A stretch of DNA of 64,000 nucleotides from Cupriavidus sp. P-10 (GTDB taxonomy: Bacteria > Pseudomonadota > Gammaproteobacteria > Burkholderiales > Burkholderiaceae): the NCBI RefSeq assembly GCF_003402535.2, contig NZ_AP025171.1, forward strand, positions 558,001 through 622,000. Reading direction: 5' to 3'. The notes under the pieces are model-generated. The model saw only the letters and a program-made list of their open reading frames with translations. It made no database searches and was not told the DNA's origin. The translations under genes were made by a program, and so were the position numbers. Below are positions 33,991 to 42,181 of this stretch, piece after piece; within the stretch, counting starts at the first letter, position 1; every line of letters starts with the position of its first letter.

Positions 33991-34327
33991 GCGGTCCTCT
34001 TGTCTGGTGTCTGCCGGCCGGGCTTGTTCGGGCTGGTGAGCGGGCCGGTGGGCGGGCCAGATTGTCTCATAGCCGGCAGCGAGACCGGCGCAAATGTCTC
34101 GTCATTACCACCCGGAAAAATCTTCTATACAGACATCAAAAGTCAATTGGTGATTTCAGTAAGTTGAGTTGTCAATATTGAGGGCCTACAGTGGATGCGT
34201 TCCTGTTGTGAGCATGAGTTTTACTAATAAAACAACCGCAGCGTTGTAACCCGAGCCAACCCTGTTTTTCGCGGTGCGCACAACAGCCCACTCCAACGCC
34301 GCGAATGCGCCCCCACAGGAGCTGTTG
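33991..34327. other. Divergent promoter region, MarR gene / molybdenum hydroxylase operon
   Basis: A 337-base region without a gene. The AT-rich right half contains a 10-base palindrome, TCAATATTGA (34172-34181), which is a candidate MarR site, and the IclR-type palindrome at 34218-34233. The ribosome site AGGAGCTGTTG of the Bug gene is at its right end. Confidence 0.55.
34218..34233. promoter_or_regulatory. IclR-type operator of the molybdenum hydroxylase operon
   Basis: GTTTTACTAATAAAAC has perfect 6-bp arms (GTTTTA / TAAAAC). Its reverse complement matches the site at 17972-17987 at 15 of 16 bases. It lies 95 bases upstream of the Bug gene start. Confidence 0.65.
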
Positions 34328-35317
34328 ATGAGACATGATCGCCCCCGCCGCCTTTTCCTTGCCGCCACTGCCATGGCCGCGCTCGCGCTTGCCGCGGGCA
34401 GCGCGATGGCCGCGACCTATCCGGCAAAGACCGTGACCATGGTCGTGGCCTATCCGCCCGGCGGCGATACCGACGCCATGGCACGCCTGTACGCCGACAA
34501 GCTGTCCGCGCGCCTGAAGCAGCCGGTGATCGTCGAGAACCGTCCCGGCGCCGGCGGCGTGGTTGGCGCCAGCTTTGTTAGCCGGGCGCCCGCCGATGGC
34601 TACACGCTGCTCTACACGCCCAACCCGTTCACGCTGGCGCCAATGGTGCTCAAGCTTGCGCCGGCCGCCAGCTACGACCCGCTGCATGGCTTCACGCCGG
34701 TGATCCAGACCGCCGTGCAGGCGGTGCTGCTGGTGGCCAACCCCGCGGCGGGCGTCAAGACCGTGCCGGAGATGATCGCCGCGGCCAAGGCCGGCAAGAC
34801 CTTTACCTACGGCAGCCCGGGTGCCGGGTCGCCGATGCACATCGCCGGCGAAATGCTGAACCGCGCCGCCGGCGTGAAGATCCAGCACGTGCCGTACAAG
34901 GGCGTGGCGCCGGCGGTCAATGACGTGGTGGCGGGGCATGTGAACTTCGCCTACGTCACGCTGGGGCCGGTGGCGCAGTACCTCAACACCGGCCGGCTGA
35001 TCCCGCTGGCGATCACCGACGCGAAGCGCTCGCCGCTGCTGCCCAACGTGCCGACGCTGGCCGAGCTTGGCTACAAGGACGTGGTGGTCGGCGCCTGGCA
35101 CGGGGTGATGGCGCCCAAGGGTACGCCGCCGGAAGCGGTCAAGGTGCTGAACCAGCAGCTCAATGAAGTCATCCGCTTGCCCGACGTGGCCGAGAAGATG
35201 GCTACCTTCGGCGCCAGCCCGGTGGGCGGGGCGCCGGCCGCGCTCGACAAGGTCAACGCGGGCGACTACGAGCGCCTGGGCAAGGTGATCCGCGACCTCG
35301 GCATCACTGCCGAATAA
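34328..35317 (+). CDS. Bug/TctC-family periplasmic binding protein
   Basis: A protein of 329 residues from ATG 34328, which follows AGGAG at seven bases; the frame extends upstream to 34274 without support. The signal peptide is Arg-rich at its start (MRHDRPRRLFLAATAMAALA) and ends near GSAMAATYP. Mature motifs: VTMVVAYPPGGDTDAMARLY, VENRPGAGGVVGASFV, ADGYTLLYTPNPFTLAPMVL and VPYKGVAPAVNDVVAGHVNF. It is the first gene of the operon with the molybdenum hydroxylase, 61 bp ahead of it, so its ligand is likely the hydroxylase substrate. It resembles the receptor at 14191-15183 closely. Confidence 0.93.
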   Translation: MRHDRPRRLFLAATAMAALALAAGSAMAATYPAKTVTMVVAYPPGGDTDAMARLYADKLSARLKQPVIVENRPGAGGVVGASFVSRAPADGYTLLYTPNPFTLAPMVLKLAPAASYDPLHGFTPVIQTAVQAVLLVANPAAGVKTVPEMIAAAKAGKTFTYGSPGAGSPMHIAGEMLNRAAGVKIQHVPYKGVAPAVNDVVAGHVNFAYVTLGPVAQYLNTGRLIPLAITDAKRSPLLPNVPTLAELGYKDVVVGAWHGVMAPKGTPPEAVKVLNQQLNEVIRLPDVAEKMATFGASPVGGAPAALDKVNAGDYERLGKVIRDLGITAE

Positions 35318-35378
35318 GGGCAGCCAGCGCATCGCATTCATGCAACGTTATTTGCAACACGACACGCAGGAGGCCGGC

Positions 35379-37688
35379 ATGAGCAAGGCCATCGTGGGAA
35401 CCTCCACGCCGCAGGTAACCGCGCGGGAAAAGGTCATGGGGCGCGCCCAGTATGCCGGCGACATCAAGCTGCCCGGCATGCTGCACGCCAAGGTACTGCG
35501 CAGCCCGCACCCGCATGCGCGCATCGTCGGCATCGACACGTCGGCGGCGCGCGCATTGCCGGGCGTGAAGCTGGTGGTGACCGGGCACGACGTGCCCACC
35601 CGCAACTGGGGCCCGCACCGCAAGGAGCAGCGCATCCTGGCCTGCGGCGTGGTGCGCCACGTGGGCGAGGAAGTGGCCGCCGTAGTGGCCGTCAGCGACG
35701 AGGTGGCGCGCGATGCGCTGGACCTCGTCCGCGTCGAGTACGAACCGCTGCCGGCATTGCTGACGCCGGCGGCGGCGCTGGCCGAGGGCGCGCCGGAACT
35801 GCACGCCGGCACGCGCAATATCGGCCACGAGATGCGGATCGAGCGTGGCGACGTGGAAGCGGGCTTTGCCGAGGCCGCGGCCGTGTATGAAGCCACCTAC
35901 GAAATGCATTCGCAGTACCCGGGCTATCTGGAGCCGATGGCCTCCGTCGCGGCGCAGGACGGCAACGGCCGGCTGACGCTGTGGGCCTCGACCCAGTCGG
36001 TATTCCTCGCGCGCATGCGGCTGGCCGAGGCGCTGGACCGGCCGGTGTCGACCATCCGCGTGGTGCAGGCCACCACCGGCGGCGGCTTCGGCGCCAAGAT
36101 CGTCGAGGAGAACAACAGCCTGATCTGCGCCTTCCTGGCCAGCAAGCTGGACCGGCCGGTGCGGCTCGTCAACAACCGGCTGGAGGACTTCCAGGGCGCG
36201 CGCGCCAGCGTGCCGATGAGGGTGTGGCTGCGCATGGGCCTGTCGCCTGACGGCATGATCGTGGCCAAGGACGTACGCATCATCGCCGAGTGCGGCGGGT
36301 ATTCCGGCCTGGCCGGCGACGTCATGCACGTCACCGCCATGCGCAGCGACAACATGCACCCGGTGCAAAACGTGCGCTCGCACGCGGTGATGGCCTATAC
36401 CAACAACCCGCCGCGCGGCGCGTTCCGCGGCTTCGGCGGGCAGCAGATGCAGTTCCCGCTGAACTGCCACCTGACCGTGCTGGCCGGGATGCTCGGCATC
36501 GACCCGATTGAAGTGCACAAGCGCAATGCGATTTCCGCCGGTGCGACCAGCGTGCATGGCTGGAAGATCAGCAGCACCGGCATGCTCGAGTGCCTGGAAA
36601 TGACGCGCAAGGCGATCGGCTGGGACCAGAAGCGCGCCACCTCGAACTTCGCTGCGCGCGGCACCGGCACGCACCGGCGCGGCGTTGGCATCGCGGCGGC
36701 GATGCACGTCAGCGGCAACCGCACGCTGGGCAACTGGGACGGCTCGACCATCCTGCTCAAGGTCAATGAAGACGGCCGCGTGATGCTGCAGACCAGCGAA
36801 TGCGACATGGGGCAGGGCGCCAACACCATGCTCAGCCAGATCTGCGCGCAGGAACTGGGTATCCCGCTGTCGCACGTGACCGTGATGGCGCCCGATACCG
36901 ACACGGCGCCGTTCTGCCTGGGCTCGCTGGCGTCGCGCGTGACCATCATCGCCGGCAACGCGGCGCTGCGAGCCGCGCGCGAGGCCCGGCAGAAGCTGCT
37001 GGCACTGGCCGCGGAAAAGCTGGGTGTCGCGGCCGAGCACCTGACGATTGCCGATGGCCGCATCGTTGCATCCGGGCAGCCGGACAAGTCCGCCACGCTG
37101 GCCGAGATTGCGCGGCTGCATATCTTCCGCCACGGCGGCGAAGGCATCCATGTTCGCGCCACCTATGACGCGCCCACCGTGATGCACGATGCCGACTACT
37201 ACGGCAACGTCGCGCCGTCGCACTCGTTCGCGGCGCATGCGGTCGAGGTGGAGGTCGATACCTGCACCGGCCAGGTCACCGTGGTCGACAGCTTTGTGGC
37301 CGACGACTGCGGCAAGGCCATCAACCCGCTCGCGGTGCACGGCCAGACCCACGGCGCCACGGTGCAGGCGATCGGCTGGACCCTGTATGAAAACCTGCAC
37401 TACGAGGATGGCCGCCTGATGAACGGCAACTTTGCCGACTACACCATGCCCACCGCCGACGCCGTGCCGATGCTGCGCACCGACGTGGTCGAATCGAACG
37501 ACCCCAACGGCCCGTACGGCGCCAAGGGCGCCAGCGAGACCGCGATCCTGCCCGGCGCGGCCGCGATTGCCAACGCCGTGTTCGATGCCGTGGGCGTGCG
37601 CATCCAGTCGCTGCCGATCACGCCGGAGAAGGTGCTGGCGGGCCTGCGCGCATTGCAGCAGCAAGATGGGGAGGCCGCCCATGCGTGA
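35379..37688 (+). CDS. Molybdenum hydroxylase large (Mo-MCD cofactor) subunit, xanthine dehydrogenase family
   Basis: A protein of 769 residues from ATG 35379 with CAGGAGG five bases upstream; ATG 35340 would add 13 residues. Family motifs: GRAQYAGDIKLPGMLHAKVL near the start, ATTGGGFGAKIVEENN, PPRGAFRGFGGQQMQF, ECDMGQGANTMLSQI and GPYGAKGASETAILPGAAAI, the last holding the active-site Glu. Such three-subunit enzymes (CoxL/HcrA/quinoline and nicotinate hydroxylases) insert oxygen from water into an aromatic ring or oxidise CO. The AYRCSFR loop of true CO dehydrogenase is absent, so a ring hydroxylase or dehydroxylating reductase is more likely. The stop overlaps the next gene by 8 bp. Confidence 0.92.
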   Translation: MSKAIVGTSTPQVTAREKVMGRAQYAGDIKLPGMLHAKVLRSPHPHARIVGIDTSAARALPGVKLVVTGHDVPTRNWGPHRKEQRILACGVVRHVGEEVAAVVAVSDEVARDALDLVRVEYEPLPALLTPAAALAEGAPELHAGTRNIGHEMRIERGDVEAGFAEAAAVYEATYEMHSQYPGYLEPMASVAAQDGNGRLTLWASTQSVFLARMRLAEALDRPVSTIRVVQATTGGGFGAKIVEENNSLICAFLASKLDRPVRLVNNRLEDFQGARASVPMRVWLRMGLSPDGMIVAKDVRIIAECGGYSGLAGDVMHVTAMRSDNMHPVQNVRSHAVMAYTNNPPRGAFRGFGGQQMQFPLNCHLTVLAGMLGIDPIEVHKRNAISAGATSVHGWKISSTGMLECLEMTRKAIGWDQKRATSNFAARGTGTHRRGVGIAAAMHVSGNRTLGNWDGSTILLKVNEDGRVMLQTSECDMGQGANTMLSQICAQELGIPLSHVTVMAPDTDTAPFCLGSLASRVTIIAGNAALRAAREARQKLLALAAEKLGVAAEHLTIADGRIVASGQPDKSATLAEIARLHIFRHGGEGIHVRATYDAPTVMHDADYYGNVAPSHSFAAHAVEVEVDTCTGQVTVVDSFVADDCGKAINPLAVHGQTHGATVQAIGWTLYENLHYEDGRLMNGNFADYTMPTADAVPMLRTDVVESNDPNGPYGAKGASETAILPGAAAIANAVFDAVGVRIQSLPITPEKVLAGLRALQQQDGEAAHA

Positions 37689-38547
37689 TTTCGAATTCCT
37701 GGAGCCGGCCTCGGTGGCCGAAGCGAGCCGGATGCTGGCCGATCTTGGCGACAGCTGCCGCGTCTTTGCCGGCGGCACCGCGCTGATGCTCGGCATGCGC
37801 CAGCGCATGCTGACGCCCAGCCACCTGGTGTCGCTGGGGCGGCTGGGGGCGCTGCGCGGCATCAGCTTCGATGCCAGCGAAGGGCTGCGCATCGGCGCGC
37901 TGACGCTGCATGCCGAGGTGGCCCGTTCGCGGCTGGTGCAGGCGCATTACCCCATGCTGGCCAGCATGGCCGCGCGCGTGGCCAACCCGCAGGTGCGCAA
38001 CCAGGGCACCATCGGCGGCAACCTCTGCTACGCCGACCCGGCCACCGATCCGCCGGGCTGCCTGATGGCGCTGGGGGCGCAGGTCGTGGTCAGCGGCAGC
38101 GGCGGCGAGCGCGTGATCCCCATCGAAGACTTCCTGGTCGACTACTACGTGACTGCGCTGGCGGCTGATGAAGTGGTCACGCAGATCCGCCTGCCCGCGC
38201 CGGGCGTGGGCGCCGACGGCCGCTATGCGCGCTTCCTGCGCACCGCCGCCGAGCACCGGCCGCTGGCCAGCGTGGCGCTGGCGGTGCGCCGCGAAGGCGC
38301 GTTCTGCGTGGAGGCCCGGCTGGCGGTGGGCGCGTCGACGCCGATCCCGGCGCGCCTGCGCCGCGCCGAAGCGCTGCTCGCCGGCAAGACCGTGACCGCT
38401 GAACTGGCCGCCGAGGCGGCCGCCATCGTCGCCACGGACATCAACGCGGTCTCGGACATGCGCGGCTCGGACACGTACCGCCGCGAGATGGTGCGCGTGG
38501 TCGCGCGCCGCACCATTGCCGAGCTGTTCGGCGTGGCCTCGGAGTAA
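37681..38547 (+). CDS. Molybdenum hydroxylase FAD-binding (medium) subunit
   Basis: A protein of 288 residues whose ATG lies inside the end of the large-subunit gene. FAD motifs of the CoxM/XdhB family: DSCRVFAGGTALMLGMRQRM near residue 30 and NPQVRNQGTIGGNLCYADPA near residue 105. The C-terminal CO_deh_flav_C domain contains RYARFLRTAAEHRPLASVAL. It passes electrons from the 2Fe-2S subunit to an acceptor such as NAD or a quinone. Confidence 0.93.
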   Translation: MRDFEFLEPASVAEASRMLADLGDSCRVFAGGTALMLGMRQRMLTPSHLVSLGRLGALRGISFDASEGLRIGALTLHAEVARSRLVQAHYPMLASMAARVANPQVRNQGTIGGNLCYADPATDPPGCLMALGAQVVVSGSGGERVIPIEDFLVDYYVTALAADEVVTQIRLPAPGVGADGRYARFLRTAAEHRPLASVALAVRREGAFCVEARLAVGASTPIPARLRRAEALLAGKTVTAELAAEAAAIVATDINAVSDMRGSDTYRREMVRVVARRTIAELFGVASE

Positions 38548-38556
38548 GGAATCGCC

Positions 38557-39033
38557 ATGAACCAAGTCAGTATCGAACTCACCGTCAACGGTGAAGAACA
38601 CCAGGTGGAAGTGCCGGCCCGGCGCCTGCTCTCCGACCTGCTGCGCGACGACCTCAACCTGACCGGCACCAAGCGCGGCTGCGAGACCGGCATCTGCGGC
38701 GCCTGCTCCGTGCTGGTCGACGGCGAGGTGGTCAAGTCCTGCCTGATGCTTGCCGTGCAGGCACGCGGGCGCCATGTGATGACGGTGGAAGGGCTGGCCG
38801 CCGACGGCCAGCTGCATCCGCTGCAGCAGTGCTTCATGGACAACGGCGGGCTGCAGTGCGGCTATTGCACGCCCGGCTTCCTGATGGCGTCGTGCGCGCT
38901 GCTTGCCAACAATCCCAACCCGACGGAAGATGAGGTCCGCCACGGCCTGAACGGCAACCTGTGCCGCTGCACCGGCTATGTGGGCATCGTCGAATCCGTG
39001 CTGTCCGCCGCGGAGAAAATGCGTGGAAATTGA
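38557..39033 (+). CDS. Molybdenum hydroxylase [2Fe-2S] (small) subunit
   Basis: A protein of 158 residues with both clusters of the family: the plant-type cluster at C42, C47, C50 and C62 (GCETGICGACSV ... SCLM), and the helical-domain cluster at C101, C104, C136 and C138 (QCGYCTPGF ... LCRCTGY). The order large / medium / small differs from the M-S-L order of cox operons. Its end overlaps the CoxG-like gene by 11 bp. Confidence 0.95.
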   Translation: MNQVSIELTVNGEEHQVEVPARRLLSDLLRDDLNLTGTKRGCETGICGACSVLVDGEVVKSCLMLAVQARGRHVMTVEGLAADGQLHPLQQCFMDNGGLQCGYCTPGFLMASCALLANNPNPTEDEVRHGLNGNLCRCTGYVGIVESVLSAAEKMRGN

Positions 39034-39781
39034 AAAGACCCTTGTGACCGCGGCGCCGCCGGCGCGCGTGTGGGAACTGCTGCTCGACCCCAACGTGATG
39101 GGCGCCTGCGTGCCCGGCATGGAATCGATCGAGGTGTTGAGCGATGTCGAGTACATCGCGCATATGGCGGTGAAGATCGCCTTCATCAACGCGCGCTTCC
39201 GGCTGCATACGAAGATCGTCGAGACCCGTGCGCCGCATTACCTGCGCACCGAGGGCACCGGCGAGGATGCGTCGGTGGCGAGTTCGCTGCGCCAGTCGAG
39301 CGAAATCTTCCTGACCGAACAGGATGATGGCTCGACGCAACTGCGCATCACGGTGCAGGTGGATGTGCTGGGGCGGCTCGGTACGTTCGGGCTGAGCGTG
39401 ATGAAGACCAAGGCCGACCGGATGTGGGACGAGTTCGGCGCCAACCTGCTGGCGCGGCTGTCGCCGCAAGGGCAGGGGCAAGCGCAACCGCAACCGCAAC
39501 CACAATCGCAACCGCAGGCAGAAGCTAAACTGCAGCCGTCCGCGCCGGTGCGCTCGCAGCCAGCCGTCGCGCCTGCCGCCAATGGCCATGCGGTGCTGCC
39601 GCCGCCGGCAGCGCCCGGCCTGTTCGCCCGCCTGCTCGGCCGCGGCGATGCCGCGCGCGGGCCGCTGAGCGACATCTGCGTCGAGCTGCGCCGCCGCGAC
39701 GAGACTGTCGTGGTGCGCTGGCCCGCCGCGCAGGGCGAGCAGTGCGCGGCGTGGCTGCGCGACTACTTGCGCCAGGCCTGA
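39023..39781 (+). CDS. CoxG-like SRPBCC protein with repetitive linker
   Basis: A protein of 252 residues from GTG 39023, with GGAG seven bases upstream and an 11-bp overlap with the small subunit gene. Residues 1-150 are the CoxG/SRPBCC lipid-binding-like domain (EKTLVTAAPPARVWELLLDP then NVMGACVPGMESIEVLSDVE). A Gln-Pro repeat (GQAQPQPQPQSQPQAEAK) follows, then an Ala/Pro linker and a unique C-terminal segment, LSDICVELRRRDETVVVRWP. CoxG proteins help assemble molybdenum hydroxylases or bind them to the membrane. The C-terminal extension has no family I recognise. Confidence 0.87.
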   Translation: MEIEKTLVTAAPPARVWELLLDPNVMGACVPGMESIEVLSDVEYIAHMAVKIAFINARFRLHTKIVETRAPHYLRTEGTGEDASVASSLRQSSEIFLTEQDDGSTQLRITVQVDVLGRLGTFGLSVMKTKADRMWDEFGANLLARLSPQGQGQAQPQPQPQSQPQAEAKLQPSAPVRSQPAVAPAANGHAVLPPPAAPGLFARLLGRGDAARGPLSDICVELRRRDETVVVRWPAAQGEQCAAWLRDYLRQA

Positions 39782-39896
39782 CGGCAGCGTCCGGCCGCCG
39801 CCGGCGCGTGGTTTGCCCGCAGAACAGGTACCCTATCGGGTTCAGGCGTGATATATGAGTGCGTTACGCCAAGACCGACACCTGCAGAGACAGACC

Positions 39897-40724
39897 ATGA
39901 CCACCGATTCGCCGCAAGAGGACGACAAGGACAGCGGCCAGGACAAGTACATCGTGCCCGGCCTGGAGCGCGGCCTGCGGCTGCTGGGTGAGTTCAGCAG
40001 CCGCGAGCGCACCCTGTCCGCCGCCGACCTGGCGCGCCGCCTCAAGGTGCCGCGCTCGACCGTGTTCCGGCTGCTGGCCACCCTTGAAATGATGGGATTC
40101 GTCGAGCGCACCGATGGCGGGCGCGAATTCCGCCTCGGCATGGCGGTGCTGCGGCTGGGGTTTGACTACCTGGCGTCGCTGGAGCTGACCGAGCTGGGCC
40201 GGCCGCTGCTCGACCGGCTGCGCGACGAGATCCACTATCCGTGCAACCTAGTGGTGCGCGACGGGCGCTCGATCGTCTACGTGGCCAAGTCGGTGGCGGC
40301 GCGTCCGTTCGCCAGCACGGTCAACGTCGGCACGCGGCTGCCGGCGCACGCCACCGTGCTGGGCCGGGTGCTGCTGGAAGACCTGACGCTGGAAGAGCTG
40401 CGCGGACTGTACCCAGAAGACCGGCTCGAAGTGTATTCCGAGAGCACCCCGCGCACGGTCCAGGAGTTGTACGAGATGGTCCAGCGCGACCGCGAGCGCG
40501 GCTACGTGCTGCATGAAGGCTTCTTCGAGGCCAGCATCTCCACCATCGCGGCGCCGGTGCGCGACCGCACCGGCAAGGTGGTGGCGGCGCTCGGCGCAAC
40601 CATCCCCGCCGCGCGCATCGAACCCGACCAGCTGGACGACATGGTCGAGAAAGTCAGGCAGGCGGCCGCCGAGCTGTCGCGCCTGCTCGACTACCGTCCG
40701 GTCATGCCAAAACCGTTTGTATAG
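39897..40724 (+). CDS. IclR-family transcriptional regulator (paralogue 2)
   Basis: A protein of 275 residues from ATG 39897; ATG 39855 would add 14 residues. The later start gives the same N-terminal length as its paralogue at 20848. The helix-turn-helix ADLARRLKVPRSTVFRLLAT is identical in its recognition helix to that paralogue, and the effector domain differs mainly by conservative changes (CNLVV for TNLVV, LTLEELRGLYPEDRLEVYSE). It lies last in the molybdenum hydroxylase operon and probably controls it through the palindrome at 34218-34233. Cross-recognition of the Rieske operon site is likely. Confidence 0.92.
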   Translation: MTTDSPQEDDKDSGQDKYIVPGLERGLRLLGEFSSRERTLSAADLARRLKVPRSTVFRLLATLEMMGFVERTDGGREFRLGMAVLRLGFDYLASLELTELGRPLLDRLRDEIHYPCNLVVRDGRSIVYVAKSVAARPFASTVNVGTRLPAHATVLGRVLLEDLTLEELRGLYPEDRLEVYSESTPRTVQELYEMVQRDRERGYVLHEGFFEASISTIAAPVRDRTGKVVAALGATIPAARIEPDQLDDMVEKVRQAAAELSRLLDYRPVMPKPFV

Positions 40725-40740
40725 CTTGCATAGTTTGTAA

Positions 40741-41159
40741 GGGCAGCAACATGCGCAGCAGGCGGAAAAGAGCGGCAAGCCGCTGGGCTACGCCAGCCCC
40801 GGCGTCGGCAGCGGGCTGCACCTGGCTGGCGAGCTGTTCCGGCACAAGGCCGGCATTACGCTGCTGCACGTACCGTACAAGGGCACCACGCAGGCGCTCG
40901 ACGACGTGATGGGCGGGCAGGTGCCGATGCTGTTCGGTACCTGCCCGACGCTGGCGCCGTTTATCCAGTCGGGCCAGCTGCGCGCGCTGGCCGTGACGCA
41001 GGCCAGCCGCTCGCCTGCGGCACCGGGCGTGCCGTCGCTGGCGGAGCAGGGCGTGCCCGGCATCGATGTCAGTTCCTGGTATGCGCTGCTGGTGCCCAAG
41101 GCCACGCCGCAGCCGGCGGTCGATACGCTCGGCGCCGACGTCCGGGCCTTGAATAACGC
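40741..41159 (+). pseudogene. Truncated Bug/TctC receptor remnant
   Basis: The frame starting after the TAA at 40738 encodes about 139 residues that match the second half of a Bug protein: GYASPGVGSGLHLAGELFRH, LHVPYKGTTQALDDVMGGQV, QLRALAVTQASRSPAAPGVP and VSSWYALLVPKATPQPAVDT. The signal peptide and first lobe (about 140 residues) and the last 35-40 residues are missing. The match stops just before the end of the convergent IclR gene (41170). It has no start codon or ribosome site in place, so it looks like a deletion relic of a receptor gene that once followed the IclR gene. Confidence 0.82.
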
Positions 41160-41169
41160 GGGGTGGGCG

Positions 41170-42012
41170 TCAGCGCTGGCGCTCCGGCCGATGGCCGAGC
41201 AGCGCCGACAAGTCGCGCGCCGCCGCCTTGACTTCCTTCTCTACGCGTTCGCGCAGCGTGCCATCCCGCTCGAAGCGCTGCTGCGGTCCCGCCACGCTCA
41301 GCGCCGCGACGACCTCGCCCTCGGCGCCGCGCACCGGCGCCGCGCAGGAATCGATCCCCGGCTCGTAGGCCGAAAAACTCCACGCGCAGTCGCGCTCGCG
41401 GTCGGCGCCAAGGATATCGGCCAGCCGGGCATGGGTGGCCGGGCTCTGGCCGGTCACGGTCGGCAGCGGGTCCGGGCCCAGCAATTCCCTGAGCGCTTCT
41501 GGTGGCAGGTCGGCGATCAGCATCCGGCCGGGCGTGGTCAGATGCGCGGGCACGCGGCTGCCCACCTGGATATTGCTGACCAGCGTCGCGGCCGGCATGT
41601 GGCGCAGCAGGTAGAGCGCGTCGCCGCCGTCGCGCACCACCAGGTAAGCGGACAACTGCAGCGAACCGCTCAGCGTTGCCAGCACGCGCGTGGCCAGGCT
41701 GGTCAGGTCGTTCGATGCCAGCACGCGCGACGCCAGTTTGAGGAAATTGAAGCCCACCTGGTGGCCGCCATGCGGCAGGCGTTCCACCATGCCTTCGTGC
41801 TCCAGCGTATCCAGCAGCCGCATCACGGTGACACGGTTCACGTCGATGCGGCGGCCGACCTCGCTCAGGTTGGCGGTGGGGCCGCCTTCGGCGATATAGC
41901 GCAGCAGGCGCAGGCCGCGGATCACCGGCGAGACCAGCTGGGCTTCGCGGGCGTCTTCGGTTTCGGCGCTGTCGTCGAGATCGGGTTCGGTCGGTGGACG
42001 GGACTTGGGCAT
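41170..42012 (-). CDS. IclR-family transcriptional regulator (third, divergent from the other two)
   Basis: A protein of 280 residues. The helix-turn-helix is LSEVGRRIDVNRVTVMRLLD and the effector domain has LVVRDGGDALYLLRHMPAAT, GSRVPAHLTTPGRMLIADLP and SCAAPVRGAEGEVVAALSVA. It is clearly a different subgroup from the regulators at 20848 and 39897. It lies 169 bp downstream of the FAD monooxygenase gene on the same strand and is probably its regulator, with the GTTCAT...ATGAAC palindrome at 43383-43396 as a candidate operator. Confidence 0.9.
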   Translation of the reverse strand: MPKSRPPTEPDLDDSAETEDAREAQLVSPVIRGLRLLRYIAEGGPTANLSEVGRRIDVNRVTVMRLLDTLEHEGMVERLPHGGHQVGFNFLKLASRVLASNDLTSLATRVLATLSGSLQLSAYLVVRDGGDALYLLRHMPAATLVSNIQVGSRVPAHLTTPGRMLIADLPPEALRELLGPDPLPTVTGQSPATHARLADILGADRERDCAWSFSAYEPGIDSCAAPVRGAEGEVVAALSVAGPQQRFERDGTLRERVEKEVKAAARDLSALLGHRPERQR

Positions 42013-42130
42013 CTCAGGTTTTGCTGTTAACGGAAGACGGCCGCGCGCGCGGCCGTCAGGCTGGTGATTTCTATTGCGGGGCCCGTTGGTATGCGAGGGC
42101 GCTATGGTTTACCACCACCCCTGGCAGGCG

Positions 42131-42161
42131 CTCCCCTCTCCCGCGAAGTGGGAGAGGGGAG
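42131..42161. repeat. Intergenic hairpin repeat (copy 3)
   Basis: CTCCCCTCTCCCGC (42131-42144) pairs with GTGGGAGAGGGGAG (42148-42161), with one G-T pair and a GAA loop. It lies between the FAD monooxygenase and IclR genes and is closely similar to the copies at 25055 and 28649. Confidence 0.75.
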
Positions 42162-42181
42162 CAAGGCCGGGCGTTGGACGT

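Noticed and set aside
35340..35378. Earlier ATG of the molybdenum hydroxylase large subunit
   Set aside because: ATG 35379 has a strong CAGGAGG at the right distance, and the added 13 residues do not resemble the family.
20848..40724. Two similar IclR operons considered as a recent segmental duplication
   Set aside because: Only the regulators and operators are alike; the enzymes and transporters between them are unrelated, so a large duplication is not supported.
40906..42030. A 374-residue plus-strand frame starting inside the Bug remnant
   Set aside because: Only its first part is Bug-like; the rest is antisense to the IclR gene at 41170-42012, so it is not a real fusion protein.
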